Made by a program: the position numbers and the translations under genes. From Ardenticatenaceae bacterium (lineage in GTDB: Bacteria > Chloroflexota > Anaerolineae > Promineifilales > Promineifilaceae), in assembly GCA_020634495.1 (NCBI GenBank), contig JACKBR010000021.1, forward strand, positions 1 through 64,000: a stretch of DNA of 64,000 bases, written 5' to 3'. Of the stretch, positions 43,106 to 51,600 are shown one piece after another. The stretch's first letter is position 1; each line of letters opens with the position of its first letter. The notes under the pieces are model-generated. The model was not told where the DNA came from and made no database searches. It saw only the letters and a list, made by a program, of their open reading frames with translations.

Positions 43106-43195
43106 TCTGGTTATGGTTGTTGATGAAGCCTAATCGTAAATCGTAAATGGCAAATCGGCAATGAAGTAACTGGCCAAAATTTATTTGCCGAAGAT

Positions 43196-43579
43196 CTATT
43201 CGAGAGTTTGCAAATAAACGATGACCGCGTCCAGCTCTTCCCCGGTGAGCTGCTTGCTGAGTGAGGCGGGCATCAGGTTTTCAAACCCTTCCACCAGGTA
43301 AGCCTCTGGCTGCATCACGGAGGTGAGCAGGTAGGTGTAGGCATCCTGGCCATCCACGCGGGTTGCGGCGCGGCTGGCCACGCCCGCCAGCGAGGGGCCA
43401 ACGATGATCGTGTCTGGGGTGGTGCTGTGGCAAGCGCCACAATCACGGGAGAAAACTTGCTTGCCCTGCTGCGCCTGCGGGCTGAGCGTGGGCGTGGGCG
43501 GAGCCGCCTCTGCCCCGCCGCCACAGGCAGCCAAAAAAAGCAGATAAAGGATGAGGAAAGGTTTGAGGCGAATCGGCAT
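43196..43579 (-). CDS. Lipoprotein cytochrome c
   Basis: A 127-residue monohaem cytochrome c. The signal peptide ends in the lipobox FLAAC. The haem site is DCGACH, and the distal Met is probably in ENLMPA. The rest (LTGEELDAVIVYLQTLE) is the usual final helix. Held on the outer face of the membrane by its lipid, it is a plausible electron donor to the peroxidase encoded next on the same strand. The ATG at 43579 was chosen over an upstream TTG; no clear ribosome binding site. Confidence 0.85.
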   Translation of the reverse strand: MPIRLKPFLILYLLFLAACGGGAEAAPPTPTLSPQAQQGKQVFSRDCGACHSTTPDTIIVGPSLAGVASRAATRVDGQDAYTYLLTSVMQPEAYLVEGFENLMPASLSKQLTGEELDAVIVYLQTLE

Positions 43580-43602
43580 TGGGTGAAAAAAGTAGGGCAA
43601 AA

Positions 43603-43660
43603 ATCAAAGATTTCGCAGATTAAAAAGATTCAATCTGGTAAATCTGCAAAATCTTTGATT
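43603..43660. repeat. Hairpin repeat AAAGATTT-GCAGATT type
   Basis: ATCAAAGATTTCGCAGATTA on the left is mirrored by AAATCTGCAAAATCTTTGAT on the right. It lies between the small Cys-rich gene and the cytochrome gene on the minus strand and may terminate the former. Confidence 0.65.
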
Positions 43661-43666
43661 GCTATT

Positions 43667-43900
43667 TTATGGGCCAAACATGTCTAAAACGGGCGCATAG
43701 GAGCAGCGGCAGCCGTCTGGGTGGGAACAGCCTTCCAGCGGCAGTTCGGGTACGTCGTCGAATTCGTAAGCGCCAGCGGCGGCGCGGCAGGCGGGGCAGC
43801 AGTCCCGGTTGGCCATGATGCGTACTTTGGTGGCCAGGCCATTTTTAATTTGATCCAGCGCCTTTTTTTGGGTGGCGCGTTTGGTTACGTCTGCGTCCAT
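43667..43900 (-). CDS. Small Cys-rich, probably zinc-binding protein
   Basis: A 77-residue soluble protein with a basic helical start and a compact Cys cluster: RDCCPACRAAAGAYEF, then LEGCSHPDGCRC. The CxxC plus C-x(5)-C-x-C pattern with a His suggests a zinc ribbon or knuckle, similar to the CPxC...GCRC tails of phage head-morphogenesis proteins, but there is no phage context. AAGGA precedes the ATG. Function unknown. Confidence 0.6.
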   Translation of the reverse strand: MDADVTKRATQKKALDQIKNGLATKVRIMANRDCCPACRAAAGAYEFDDVPELPLEGCSHPDGCRCSYAPVLDMFGP

Positions 43901-43920
43901 GAAAATATCCTTAAGCAGTT

Positions 43921-43942
43921 GGTCAATTTTTAAAAATTGACC
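43921..43942. repeat. GGTCAATTTT palindrome, copy 4
   Basis: GGTCAATTTTT and AAAAATTGACC are joined directly, then TACGG. It lies upstream of the small Cys-rich gene; this is the one copy that does not closely follow a gene's stop codon. The next 150 bases hold AGTGAGAAGTAAAAAGTGAG-type low-complexity sequence. Confidence 0.8.
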
Positions 43943-44090
43943 TACGGAATGGTAATTTGTTGCCTGGGGATTTTACGGGTAAGCGGTGGGGATGGCAAGG
44001 GGGAAGAGTGAGAAGTAAAAAGTGAGAAGTGAAAAGTGGGGGAACGGCCGTCTCTCAACCAAATAGCCGCCTGGTTTGAAGCAAACTGTT

Positions 44091-44112
44091 GGTCAATTTT
44101 GCAAAATTGACC
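44091..44112. repeat. GGTCAATTTT palindrome, copy 5
   Basis: GGTCAATTTT-GC-AAAATTGACC followed by TACGAG. It contributes to the TAG stop codon (44112-44114) of the large M50 gene. Confidence 0.8.
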
Positions 44113-47100
44113 TACGAGATCAAGGCCGCGGGGGTGGCGCGGCGGCGGGTGGCGATAAGACGGCCGCTTCCAATCTGCTCTACGTAATGGGTCATGCGCT
44201 CGCAGGTGGCGACCAGTTCGTCGAATTTGGGTTCGTCTAGCAGCAGCAGGCGGCTGTCTACCACGGCCCGGACGCTGGCGTGGTATGGCGTATCGGCAAA
44301 GAGGGCGTATTCGCCAAAATGTTCCCCCGGCCCTAATTTGCCAATAATTCTCTCCTCATCGTCTTCTGTTACAAACACCTCCACTTCCCCCTCGGCAACG
44401 ATGTACAGGTGGTTGCGCGGTGCGCCCTGCTGCACAAATTGCTCCCCGGCAGCCACGCGGCGCGGCTGGAGCCGGGCATCCACCGAGGCTAATTCCTGTG
44501 GGCTGAGGCTGCTGAAGAGCGGCATCTGCCGCAGCAGCCCACGTGCCTGTGCCCCGGAGCTAACCTGCCGGGCCAGGGTGGTGTCGGCGCGCAGCAGGGG
44601 GTCAAACTGGTCGCGGTGAATGACCAACAGGGTGATGGGGCTGAGGGCGCGGTAGGTGAATTGGTAGCTGCCGGTTCCGGCGAGTGCGGCCGTTCCAAAA
44701 TAACCGCCTGTTGCCAAAACCGCCTGCTGTACCCCGTTGTGAAACACGCCAATTTCCCCCTCTTCGATCAGGTAAAAATAGAGCGCCTCTCGCTCGGCGT
44801 GGGCAATGACCTGATTGTGCCGGGTGCGCCAGCGGCGCATCACCTTCAGCAGTTCATCCACGCCTTCCTGGTCAAATCCGGCAAACAAGTCTGCCTGGCG
44901 AATGAGGTCGATGCGCTTATCGCGGGACTGGATGAAGCCCTGGGCTAACTGCGCCCCCCATTCAGTTTTGGCCAGCACATGCCGGGCCAGCGTTTCGGCA
45001 TCCAGCCAATCCAGGCTGTCGTAAGCGGCCTGGCCTGCTTTGCGCGTGAAGGGCGTTCCGGCCAGATCATCCAGGCGGTCTACGGCCAGGAGCAGCGCTT
45101 TTTGGGCGTGCTGGCTCAAATCCAAAATGGAGGCGTCGGGGTCAGGCACGCCCAGGGCGGCCATCTGGCCTTGAATGAGTTCGAGCCGCCGCTGGCCGAA
45201 GATGGCTTCGTAGCTGGTGAAGAGGGCAAACATGAACTGGCTGTAGCTGTTGAGCAGCCGCTGCCGCTCGCTGAAAACGCCGGTTTGGCTCTCGGCAACA
45301 TCGGCGCGGGAAAATTGGGCCAACGCACCCAGCAGCAGGTAGAGCAGGGCGGCATACAGCCAGATGGTGATGACGGTGAAATCGAGCTGGGGATACAGCT
45401 GCAGCCAGGGCGTGACCAGAATGGCCAGGGTGAGCAATGCCCAGGGCAGGGCAAAGCGGGAGCGGGCAAAGTTGATGAGCAGGGGGGCCATCAGCGCCAG
45501 CCCCAGACCGGTTCCCAGGCAAATAACGGCCGTTGCCAACCAACGGCCGTTTACCGACAATTCTTCCACGCCCACCAGGTAGGCCATGCCGGTGTAGGTG
45601 GCTACGCCCAACAAAATGAACAGGGCCATTAGCAGGCGGTCGCTGGCTTCCAGGTAGCCGGGGTTGATGGTGTACCAGGCGACGATGCCTGCGGCCAGAA
45701 TGGCTCCGGCTGCGGCAATCAGCGCCAGGTCGCGGCCAAAGGTGTTGTTTTCTGGGCTAATCCAGGCCAGGGCCAGGGTGAAGGGAACGGCCGTCAGCGC
45801 CCACAGCGCCCATTGAAAGCGAGACCCCGGCAGCTGCCGCGCCACGCCGACCAGGGCGGCAATAGTGCCAATGTGCAGCAGCCAGACAAAGATGCCGTGC
45901 CCAAAGCTGCTAGGGCCACCAGTCAGGCTGCGCAGGCCAAATTGCAGCAGGGGCAGGCCAACGATGATGGGCAGGCCCAGCAGCAGGGCCAACACATCGG
46001 TGCGGGCCAGCAGTTGGCGGCGGGACAGCCATTCCAGCCCGGCCTGGATGCGGCTCCAGCTGTAGACGCCCAAATAGTAAAGCGCGGGCAAAATGAGAAC
46101 GGCCGTAATCAGCCCCACAATTAATTTGCCCCACCAATTGCCGCTGTTCCACAAGTTAAAGAAAAATTCGCTGACGTACCCTTGCCAGAAGGTAAAGGCC
46201 AGCCACAGGGCAAAAAGGGAGTAAACCAGAGCCATCACGCCAAAAAGCAGGTAGATGCGCTCGGCGCGGGACAAACTCTGCCAAAATTTAGGCGGAGTGC
46301 CTGCTTCGCGCAGGCGGGACCACGCTTCATGACGCAAAAAATGGAAGGCGCGGTCACGCAGGCCGGGCATTTCCAGCCAATCCATGAGCATGAAGTAGCC
46401 ATCCAGTTCCAGGAGCGGGTTCAGGTTGACAAAGACGCTGAGGTAGGCCAAAAAGCCAACCTGGAAGAGGAAGGTGGCCAGGAGGGTTTGTTGGAATTCG
46501 GGGGGGGAGAAGGCGGAAACGGCCGTTAGCACCACGCCCACCAATCCACCCAGCATCAGCCCGGAATATGGCCCGGCCCAGGACACCTTGATGCGGTCCA
46601 GCCGGGGCGACAGCCAGGTATCGCGGGTATCGACAAAAAAAGCGGGGAAGCCCCAGTAGACCAAAAACCCACCGCGATCCAGCTCCCGCCCGACGTGTTT
46701 GGTCACCAGCCCGTGCGCCAGTTCGTGCAGACCAATTACCAGCAGATTGGCCAGCAGCAGGGTGAGCACGCCCAGGCCGCTGCCGGTGATGTTGTAATTG
46801 CCAAAAAAGTAGCCCAGCCCAAAAAGGAAGCCGCCGCCCAGCACCAGAAAAAAGAGCAGCGTTTGGGCCAGCGGCCAAAAGAGCGGCTTGAGCTGTTTGT
46901 ACAGTGGCGTGAAAAAATCGTCCAGGCCGGAGGTGGCCAGCTCGGTGTAGAGGAAGCTTTTGAGCAGTTTTTGGCCCCGGCTGGCGGGGGCGCGGGCGGC
47001 CAGCTCGGCTTCGATTTGATCGTATATTTTGACGTTGGGCGCTTGCAGGAAACGGCCGTCTTTCAGTTCACCAATCAACGAGGTCAGGTGGCCAATGGGC

Positions 47101-47351
47101 AGCGTTTTGTACCGTTTGAGGCTGTAGAACAAGAGGTCTTTGATGGATTTACGGCCGTTCATCTGCCACCACAGCGCGTAATCTTCCTCGCCTAAACGCA
47201 AATATGATTTTGTCTCAGGTTCTTTGATGACGTAGTAAGGCTCTGTTTTGCTTTGCAGCCGCGATACCACAATCCGCGGATTGCGCAGCGGCTTGTAGGC
47301 GGTGGGGCTGGTGGCTTCGTCAAGCGCCTGCCAAAATTCCTCGGTGGACAT
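44112..47351 (-). CDS. PqqD-like / M50 metalloprotease / twin cNMP-binding fusion
   Basis: A 1,079-residue membrane protein. The first 110 residues look like a PqqD-type winged helix (YLRLGEEDYALWWQMNGR). Next comes a polytopic M50 (site-2-protease-like) domain with the zinc motif HELAH at about residues 209-213 and NLNPLLELDGYFMLMD carrying the third ligand, as in YydH-type peptide metalloproteases. About eight further membrane helices follow. The last 250 residues hold two cyclic-nucleotide-binding domains (LFAGFDQEGVDELLKVM; LFSSLSPQELASVDARL, then GPGEHFGEYALF). It probably cleaves a membrane or peptide substrate under nucleotide control. The stop codon lies in a hairpin repeat. Confidence 0.8.
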   Translation of the reverse strand: MSTEEFWQALDEATSPTAYKPLRNPRIVVSRLQSKTEPYYVIKEPETKSYLRLGEEDYALWWQMNGRKSIKDLLFYSLKRYKTLPIGHLTSLIGELKDGRFLQAPNVKIYDQIEAELAARAPASRGQKLLKSFLYTELATSGLDDFFTPLYKQLKPLFWPLAQTLLFFLVLGGGFLFGLGYFFGNYNITGSGLGVLTLLLANLLVIGLHELAHGLVTKHVGRELDRGGFLVYWGFPAFFVDTRDTWLSPRLDRIKVSWAGPYSGLMLGGLVGVVLTAVSAFSPPEFQQTLLATFLFQVGFLAYLSVFVNLNPLLELDGYFMLMDWLEMPGLRDRAFHFLRHEAWSRLREAGTPPKFWQSLSRAERIYLLFGVMALVYSLFALWLAFTFWQGYVSEFFFNLWNSGNWWGKLIVGLITAVLILPALYYLGVYSWSRIQAGLEWLSRRQLLARTDVLALLLGLPIIVGLPLLQFGLRSLTGGPSSFGHGIFVWLLHIGTIAALVGVARQLPGSRFQWALWALTAVPFTLALAWISPENNTFGRDLALIAAAGAILAAGIVAWYTINPGYLEASDRLLMALFILLGVATYTGMAYLVGVEELSVNGRWLATAVICLGTGLGLALMAPLLINFARSRFALPWALLTLAILVTPWLQLYPQLDFTVITIWLYAALLYLLLGALAQFSRADVAESQTGVFSERQRLLNSYSQFMFALFTSYEAIFGQRRLELIQGQMAALGVPDPDASILDLSQHAQKALLLAVDRLDDLAGTPFTRKAGQAAYDSLDWLDAETLARHVLAKTEWGAQLAQGFIQSRDKRIDLIRQADLFAGFDQEGVDELLKVMRRWRTRHNQVIAHAEREALYFYLIEEGEIGVFHNGVQQAVLATGGYFGTAALAGTGSYQFTYRALSPITLLVIHRDQFDPLLRADTTLARQVSSGAQARGLLRQMPLFSSLSPQELASVDARLQPRRVAAGEQFVQQGAPRNHLYIVAEGEVEVFVTEDDEERIIGKLGPGEHFGEYALFADTPYHASVRAVVDSRLLLLDEPKFDELVATCERMTHYVEQIGSGRLIATRRRATPAALIS

Positions 47352-47415
47352 AACGTAAGTTTAACATGTCTGGTGAGTCTGGTGAAGAGGCAAGTTGCTT
47401 CCCTGAAAGTTGCGC

Positions 47416-47421
47416 TATAAT
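47416..47421 (+). promoter_or_regulatory. Probable -10 box for the small protein/smpB operon
   Basis: A perfect TATAAT with a poor -35 region upstream lies about 100 bases before the ATG at 47524. No other promoter candidate is seen in this gap. Confidence 0.45.
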
Positions 47422-47456
47422 CGAGTCTGTCATTAGCAGCGTAAGTTTATTCAAAC

Positions 47457-47521
47457 GAGGAGGGAGCATTCTCAAATGCGACCGGCATCTTGAGGATGCC
47501 AAACTCCTCAGGAGCTTGGGA
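47457..47521 (+). other. Structured leader or dispersed hairpin repeat before the small protein gene
   Basis: GAGGAG (47457-47462) can pair with CTCCTC (47504-47509), enclosing two hairpins: GCATTCTCAAATGC (47466-47479) and GGCATCTTGAGGATGCC (47484-47500). That would be a three-way junction. Alternatively CCAAACTCCT pairs with AGGAGCTTGG (47499-47519), as in known dispersed palindromes. The second arm contains AGGAG, which serves as ribosome binding site. Confidence 0.4.
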
Positions 47522-47523
47522 AG

Positions 47524-47901
47524 ATGGGATTTTTGAAGAAGTTGTTTGGCGGCGGGGAACAATCGCCCAAAAAATATGTGGATAAGCAAGGCGTTTATTT
47601 TTACGTCGTTTGCGATAATTGTGGTACGCGGGTGCGGGTGCGGGCCGACAAGCAGCACGATTTGCAAAATACGGGCAGCGGCTATGAATGGCACAAAACA
47701 ATTGTGGACAGCCGCTGCTTTCGACGCATTCAGACGGTGGTGCAGCTGGACGCCAATTACCAGATGGTGAACCACGAAATTTCAGGCGGCCGTTTCATCA
47801 CCGAAGAAGAATATCTGGCAGCAGAAGCCGCTGCTGAACAAAATAGTCTGAGTGAAACGACAGAGAACGATAATCAACATGAAACAACAAGCGACCGGTA
47901 A
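47524..47901 (+). CDS. Small CxxC protein co-transcribed with smpB
   Basis: I do not recognise this 125-residue protein. It starts with MGFLKKLFGGG, contains one CDNCGTRVRVR motif that suggests a half zinc ribbon, a later single Cys (DSRCFRR), and a GGRFITEEEYLAAEAAAE stretch. The acidic tail is partly a by-product of overlap with smpB, whose ATG lies inside this gene. AGGAG is nine bases before the ATG. The overlap implies translational coupling with smpB. Confidence 0.65.
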   Translation: MGFLKKLFGGGEQSPKKYVDKQGVYFYVVCDNCGTRVRVRADKQHDLQNTGSGYEWHKTIVDSRCFRRIQTVVQLDANYQMVNHEISGGRFITEEEYLAAEAAAEQNSLSETTENDNQHETTSDR

Positions 47902-48349
47902 AAAGGTAATTTCCAAAAACAGAAAAGCGCGTCATGAGTATGAATTGCTGGAGATTTTTGAGGCGGGTTTGGTGCTGACCGGCACAGAAATTAAGTCGGT
48001 GCGGGCCAACCGGGTAAGCCTGGCGCGCAGCTACGTGCAGCCGCGTGATGGCGAATTGTGGCTGGTGGGGGCAAACATTGCTGAATATGAGCATGGCAAC
48101 CAGCAAAACCATGAACCAGCCCGCCCGCGCAAGCTGCTGCTGCACCGCCGGGAAATCAACAAGATTTTGGATGAATTAGCGCAAAAAGGGTTAACGGCCG
48201 TTCCCACCATGCTCTATTTGAAAAACGGCCGTGCCAAACTGGAATTTGCCCTGGCGCGTGGTAAAAAACTGCACGACAAGCGGCAAACCGTGGCCAAGCG
48301 GGACAGCCAACGCCAGGTTGAACGCGCCCTCCGCGAGAAGTATCGTTAA
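47879..48349 (+). CDS. smpB: SsrA-binding protein
   Basis: Binds tmRNA and brings it to stalled ribosomes for trans-translation. The 156-residue product has the typical N-terminal KNRKARHEYELLEIFEAGL, the TGTEIKSVRANRVSL strand and the conserved EHGNQQNHEPARPRKLLLHR. The C-terminal basic tail, DKRQTVAKRDSQRQVERALR, enters the decoding centre. The ATG at 47879 gives the canonical length; it overlaps the previous gene by 23 bases. No ssrA gene is recognised in the window. Confidence 0.95.
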   Translation: MKQQATGKKVISKNRKARHEYELLEIFEAGLVLTGTEIKSVRANRVSLARSYVQPRDGELWLVGANIAEYEHGNQQNHEPARPRKLLLHRREINKILDELAQKGLTAVPTMLYLKNGRAKLEFALARGKKLHDKRQTVAKRDSQRQVERALREKYR

Positions 48350-48387
48350 GAACGTTCCCCATTTTTACCCTCCAAAAATAGAGAATG

Positions 48388-48437
48388 ATGCGTGAAGCGT
48401 GAAACGTGATGGTGTGCTTCTCACGCTTCACGTTTCA
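48388..48437. repeat. GCGTGAAGCGTGAAACGTGA hairpin repeat
   Basis: GCGTGAAGCGTGAAACGTGA on the left is mirrored by TCACGCTTCACGTTTCA on the right. It lies 40 bases after smpB and may act as its terminator, though no T-run follows. Confidence 0.65.
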
Positions 48438-48512
48438 GCCAAAACGTACAAAGCCCCCGCGTACCTTGTGAGATTTTTGACAGATTACTGACAGAGTTTT
48501 GTTCACGTCTTA

Positions 48513-48521
48513 TGGTATAAA
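48513..48521 (+). promoter_or_regulatory. Possible extended -10 promoter of the giant sensor gene
   Basis: TGG-TATAAA forms an extended -10 element about 90 bases before the ATG at 48613. A perfect TTGACA lies further upstream but at the wrong spacing for this box. Confidence 0.35.
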
Positions 48522-48612
48522 TGAAACCAGAGACAGGGCCGCGTGTAGGAAGTGCACATCAACATCGCTATGAACAAAACAGCCTCGGATTGCGCTTTGG
48601 AGTGAGAGTCAG

Positions 48613-51600
48613 ATGAGGCAACAACCAGCATTCAACCTCTTAATTGGTGAAGAGAATCCCCAAATCAGCAGCCGAATGAAACGGTATTTGCAAGGGCAAT
48701 GCGGCTTTGCCGTAACGGCCGTTGCCACCACAGAAGATTTGTTAGCGGCGCTGGCGGCCGGACATGGTGAGGAACACGGCCGTTTCAACATTTTGCTCAT
48801 TCCCGATGCCTTGCCCTCCCTCAAAAAGAACAAGCCCGTCGTCATTGCCCGGCGATTGATGCCCTATATTCACGAACAATATCCCGACCTGTTTACCTTC
48901 ATCTTGTCAGACAGCGATTTTTCGGCGGTGGAACTGCGGCGCGTGGGGGTGCAGCGGCAGCTGCCTGCCCAGCCCAAGCTGCCAGAGCTGGGGCTGGCCG
49001 TGCAGGATGCAGCCGACTATTTGCATCTCAAGCGCCTGGCCCTGGCCACCCAGGACCAAACGAACCAATGGCGGCGCGAGGTGCAGCACAAGCAATCTCA
49101 ACTGTTTACCCTGCGCCAAACCACTCGCGCCATTACCAACCAATCCAAACGAGATGAGCTGCTGTGCCTGATTTTGCAGCAAGCTGTCACCCTGTTGGGG
49201 GCCAAGGGCGGTGGCATTTACGAATATGATCCATCGCGGGAATTATTGACGGTGGTGGTGGATTACGGCCGTAAAGCCAGCAAAATGCGCGGCTCTACCC
49301 TGAAGATTGGCGAAGGCATGGCCGGGCAGCTTGTATCCACAGGCGAATCGCACCTGATTGTGCCTCACTATGCCGAATTTGATGGCAAAAAAGGCATTTT
49401 TGCCAAAGAGCGGCCAGACAGCGCCGTGGTAGAAGTGCTGCTGCGCCTTCAGTGGCAAAACCATATCGTGGGGGTTTTGTACATCGATGATGACGTTGGG
49501 CGCGATTTTACGCCCCAGGATGCCCGCCTGCTGCAAGTTTTTGCCGACCAGGCGGCTATCGTTTTTGCCAATGCCGATCTTGTGCTGCGCGACCACACCA
49601 AAGTGAATCGCCTGCAACAGCTTTCCCAGGCGGCGGGGCAAATCATGAGCAATTTGGGCCGTATCTCCCCGGAAGAAATGCTCAACCTCATTGCCCAACA
49701 CGCAACGCAAATTTTGGAAGCTGAGGCGGGATCCATTTTGCTGGTGCGGCGGCCTGGCTTCTTGAGCTTTGAAGCGGGCTATGGCTACACCTCTCAGGGC
49801 ATTCAAAAGGGGCGTGAGTTTGCGGTACGCACCGGGCATCGCACGGGGCTAACGGGCCATATTGCCTACGAAAAGAAATTGTTTAAGGCACATGGCGAAA
49901 CGCTGGTCACACATCCGGCCGTACGCGGGCGGGAGCATCCCTACATGAAATCGCGGGAATGTTACAGCATGTTGGCCATTCCGCTGCTGTTTGAGCAGGC
50001 CGAAGAGGAAGAGCCAGCGCTGCTGGGCTTGCTGCGCCTGGACAATAAAAAGAGCCGTCGCGGGGATATTGGCCCCAACTACTTTTTTACTGAAGAGGAT
50101 GAGTGGATCGGCCGTTTATTTGCCAAGACCGTGGTGGCGGCCATTGAAAGCGCCCGGCTGGTGGGGGAGATTAGTGAGCGTAAGTTGCGCTATGCTCGTT
50201 TGTTGGAAACGGCCGTTGACGGGGTGATTACCAATGACAGAAATGGCAAAATTACCTTTTACAACAAGCAGGCAGAAAACATTTTAGGCTATGAACGGCA
50301 GAAAATTTTGGGCCTGCCCGTGCGCTCCATTTTTGCTGACCCGTTAGAAACCCGCCACATCACCCAAGAGCTGTTGCTCTCGCCAGACGGCCGTTTGCGT
50401 GATTACGAAACAGTGGTGCTGGATGTTAATAACAAGCCAGTTCCCATCCGTCTTTCGGTGACCTGGCAGTATGATGCCAACAAGCAAAAAGCGGGCGTGG
50501 TGGGATATTTCCGGGATATGCGCTCGGTGACGGAGACGCAGCGGCGGCTGAATCTGATTGTGTCGGCCAGCAACATGCTGGCCCAGGCGGACAATCTGGC
50601 GGTAGGGTTGCAAGATTTGGCCCAGATGATGGTGAATCATTGGGGAACCTCTTTTTGCCGCATCTTTTTGCTGGATGCGGAGCAACAAGTTTTGACGACC
50701 CAGGCGGTTTACCCGGTGCAAAAAGAAAATGACGGGTGGGCCTGGGAGCCGCAGATTGGGTTGGAAACGGCCGTTTCTGAATGGCATCGTCTGGATGAAC
50801 TGCTGAACGAACGCTCCGCCAGCCTCATTCGCAAAGAAGGGCGGCACGGCCGCCACATTTTGCAAAACTGGCATGAACGGCTCAAGCTAACCCAGCCCAT
50901 CCAAACCTTGCTGGTGGTGCCCTTACGCAGTGGCGACCGGGTGGTGGGTCTGATGGACCTGGGCGAGCTGCGTGAAGAAGAAGTAGGCACCCTGTCTGTA
51001 GAAAAGCAAAATTTAGCCATTGCCCTGGCCAAGCAAACGGCCGTACTCATCGACCGGCTCAACCTTTACGAACAAACCCGGCGGCGCAACCAGCTGCTAG
51101 AAAGCCTGGACGAAACGTCCCGCAACATTCGCGGCATCAAAGAGTCGCCCGTGCTGCTGCGCGAAGTCATTCGCCTGGCAGCCCGGCTGGTCAACTGCGA
51201 CAAGGGCGGCCTGTTCATCAACAGCCCGCACATGGGCGAACTGACCCTGAGCGATGTGTACGGCCTTAAAACCGAACTCATTGGCAGCATCATCAGCCAC
51301 GCCGACGGCATGATTGGCCAGGTTGCCCGGCTGGGCGAAACCTGCTTCACCAACCAGTACGGCCAATGGCCCAACCGCACGTCGCTGTGGGAACCAAATA
51401 ACTTTGCCACAATGGTAGCGATTCCCCTGCGCCACGCTGGCGAAGTAGAGGCTGTTCTTTTTATAGCGAATGAAGAAAATGAGCACCGCTTGAGCAAGGT
51501 AGATATCGAAGTTTTAGAACGGTTTGCTCTCCAGGCGGCAATTGCCCTGCACACTTCCCAAATCATTGGGCGCGAGCAGCGGCTCTTTTCCCAGCTAAAA

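Noticed and set aside
44979..45632. 217-codon open frame opposite the M50 fusion gene
   Set aside because: Antisense to a well-supported gene, Gln/Gly-rich composition, no family resemblance.
48440..48612. Possible ssrA (tmRNA) next to smpB
   Set aside because: No tRNA-like acceptor, CCA end or tag frame found; the stretch looks like a promoter region.
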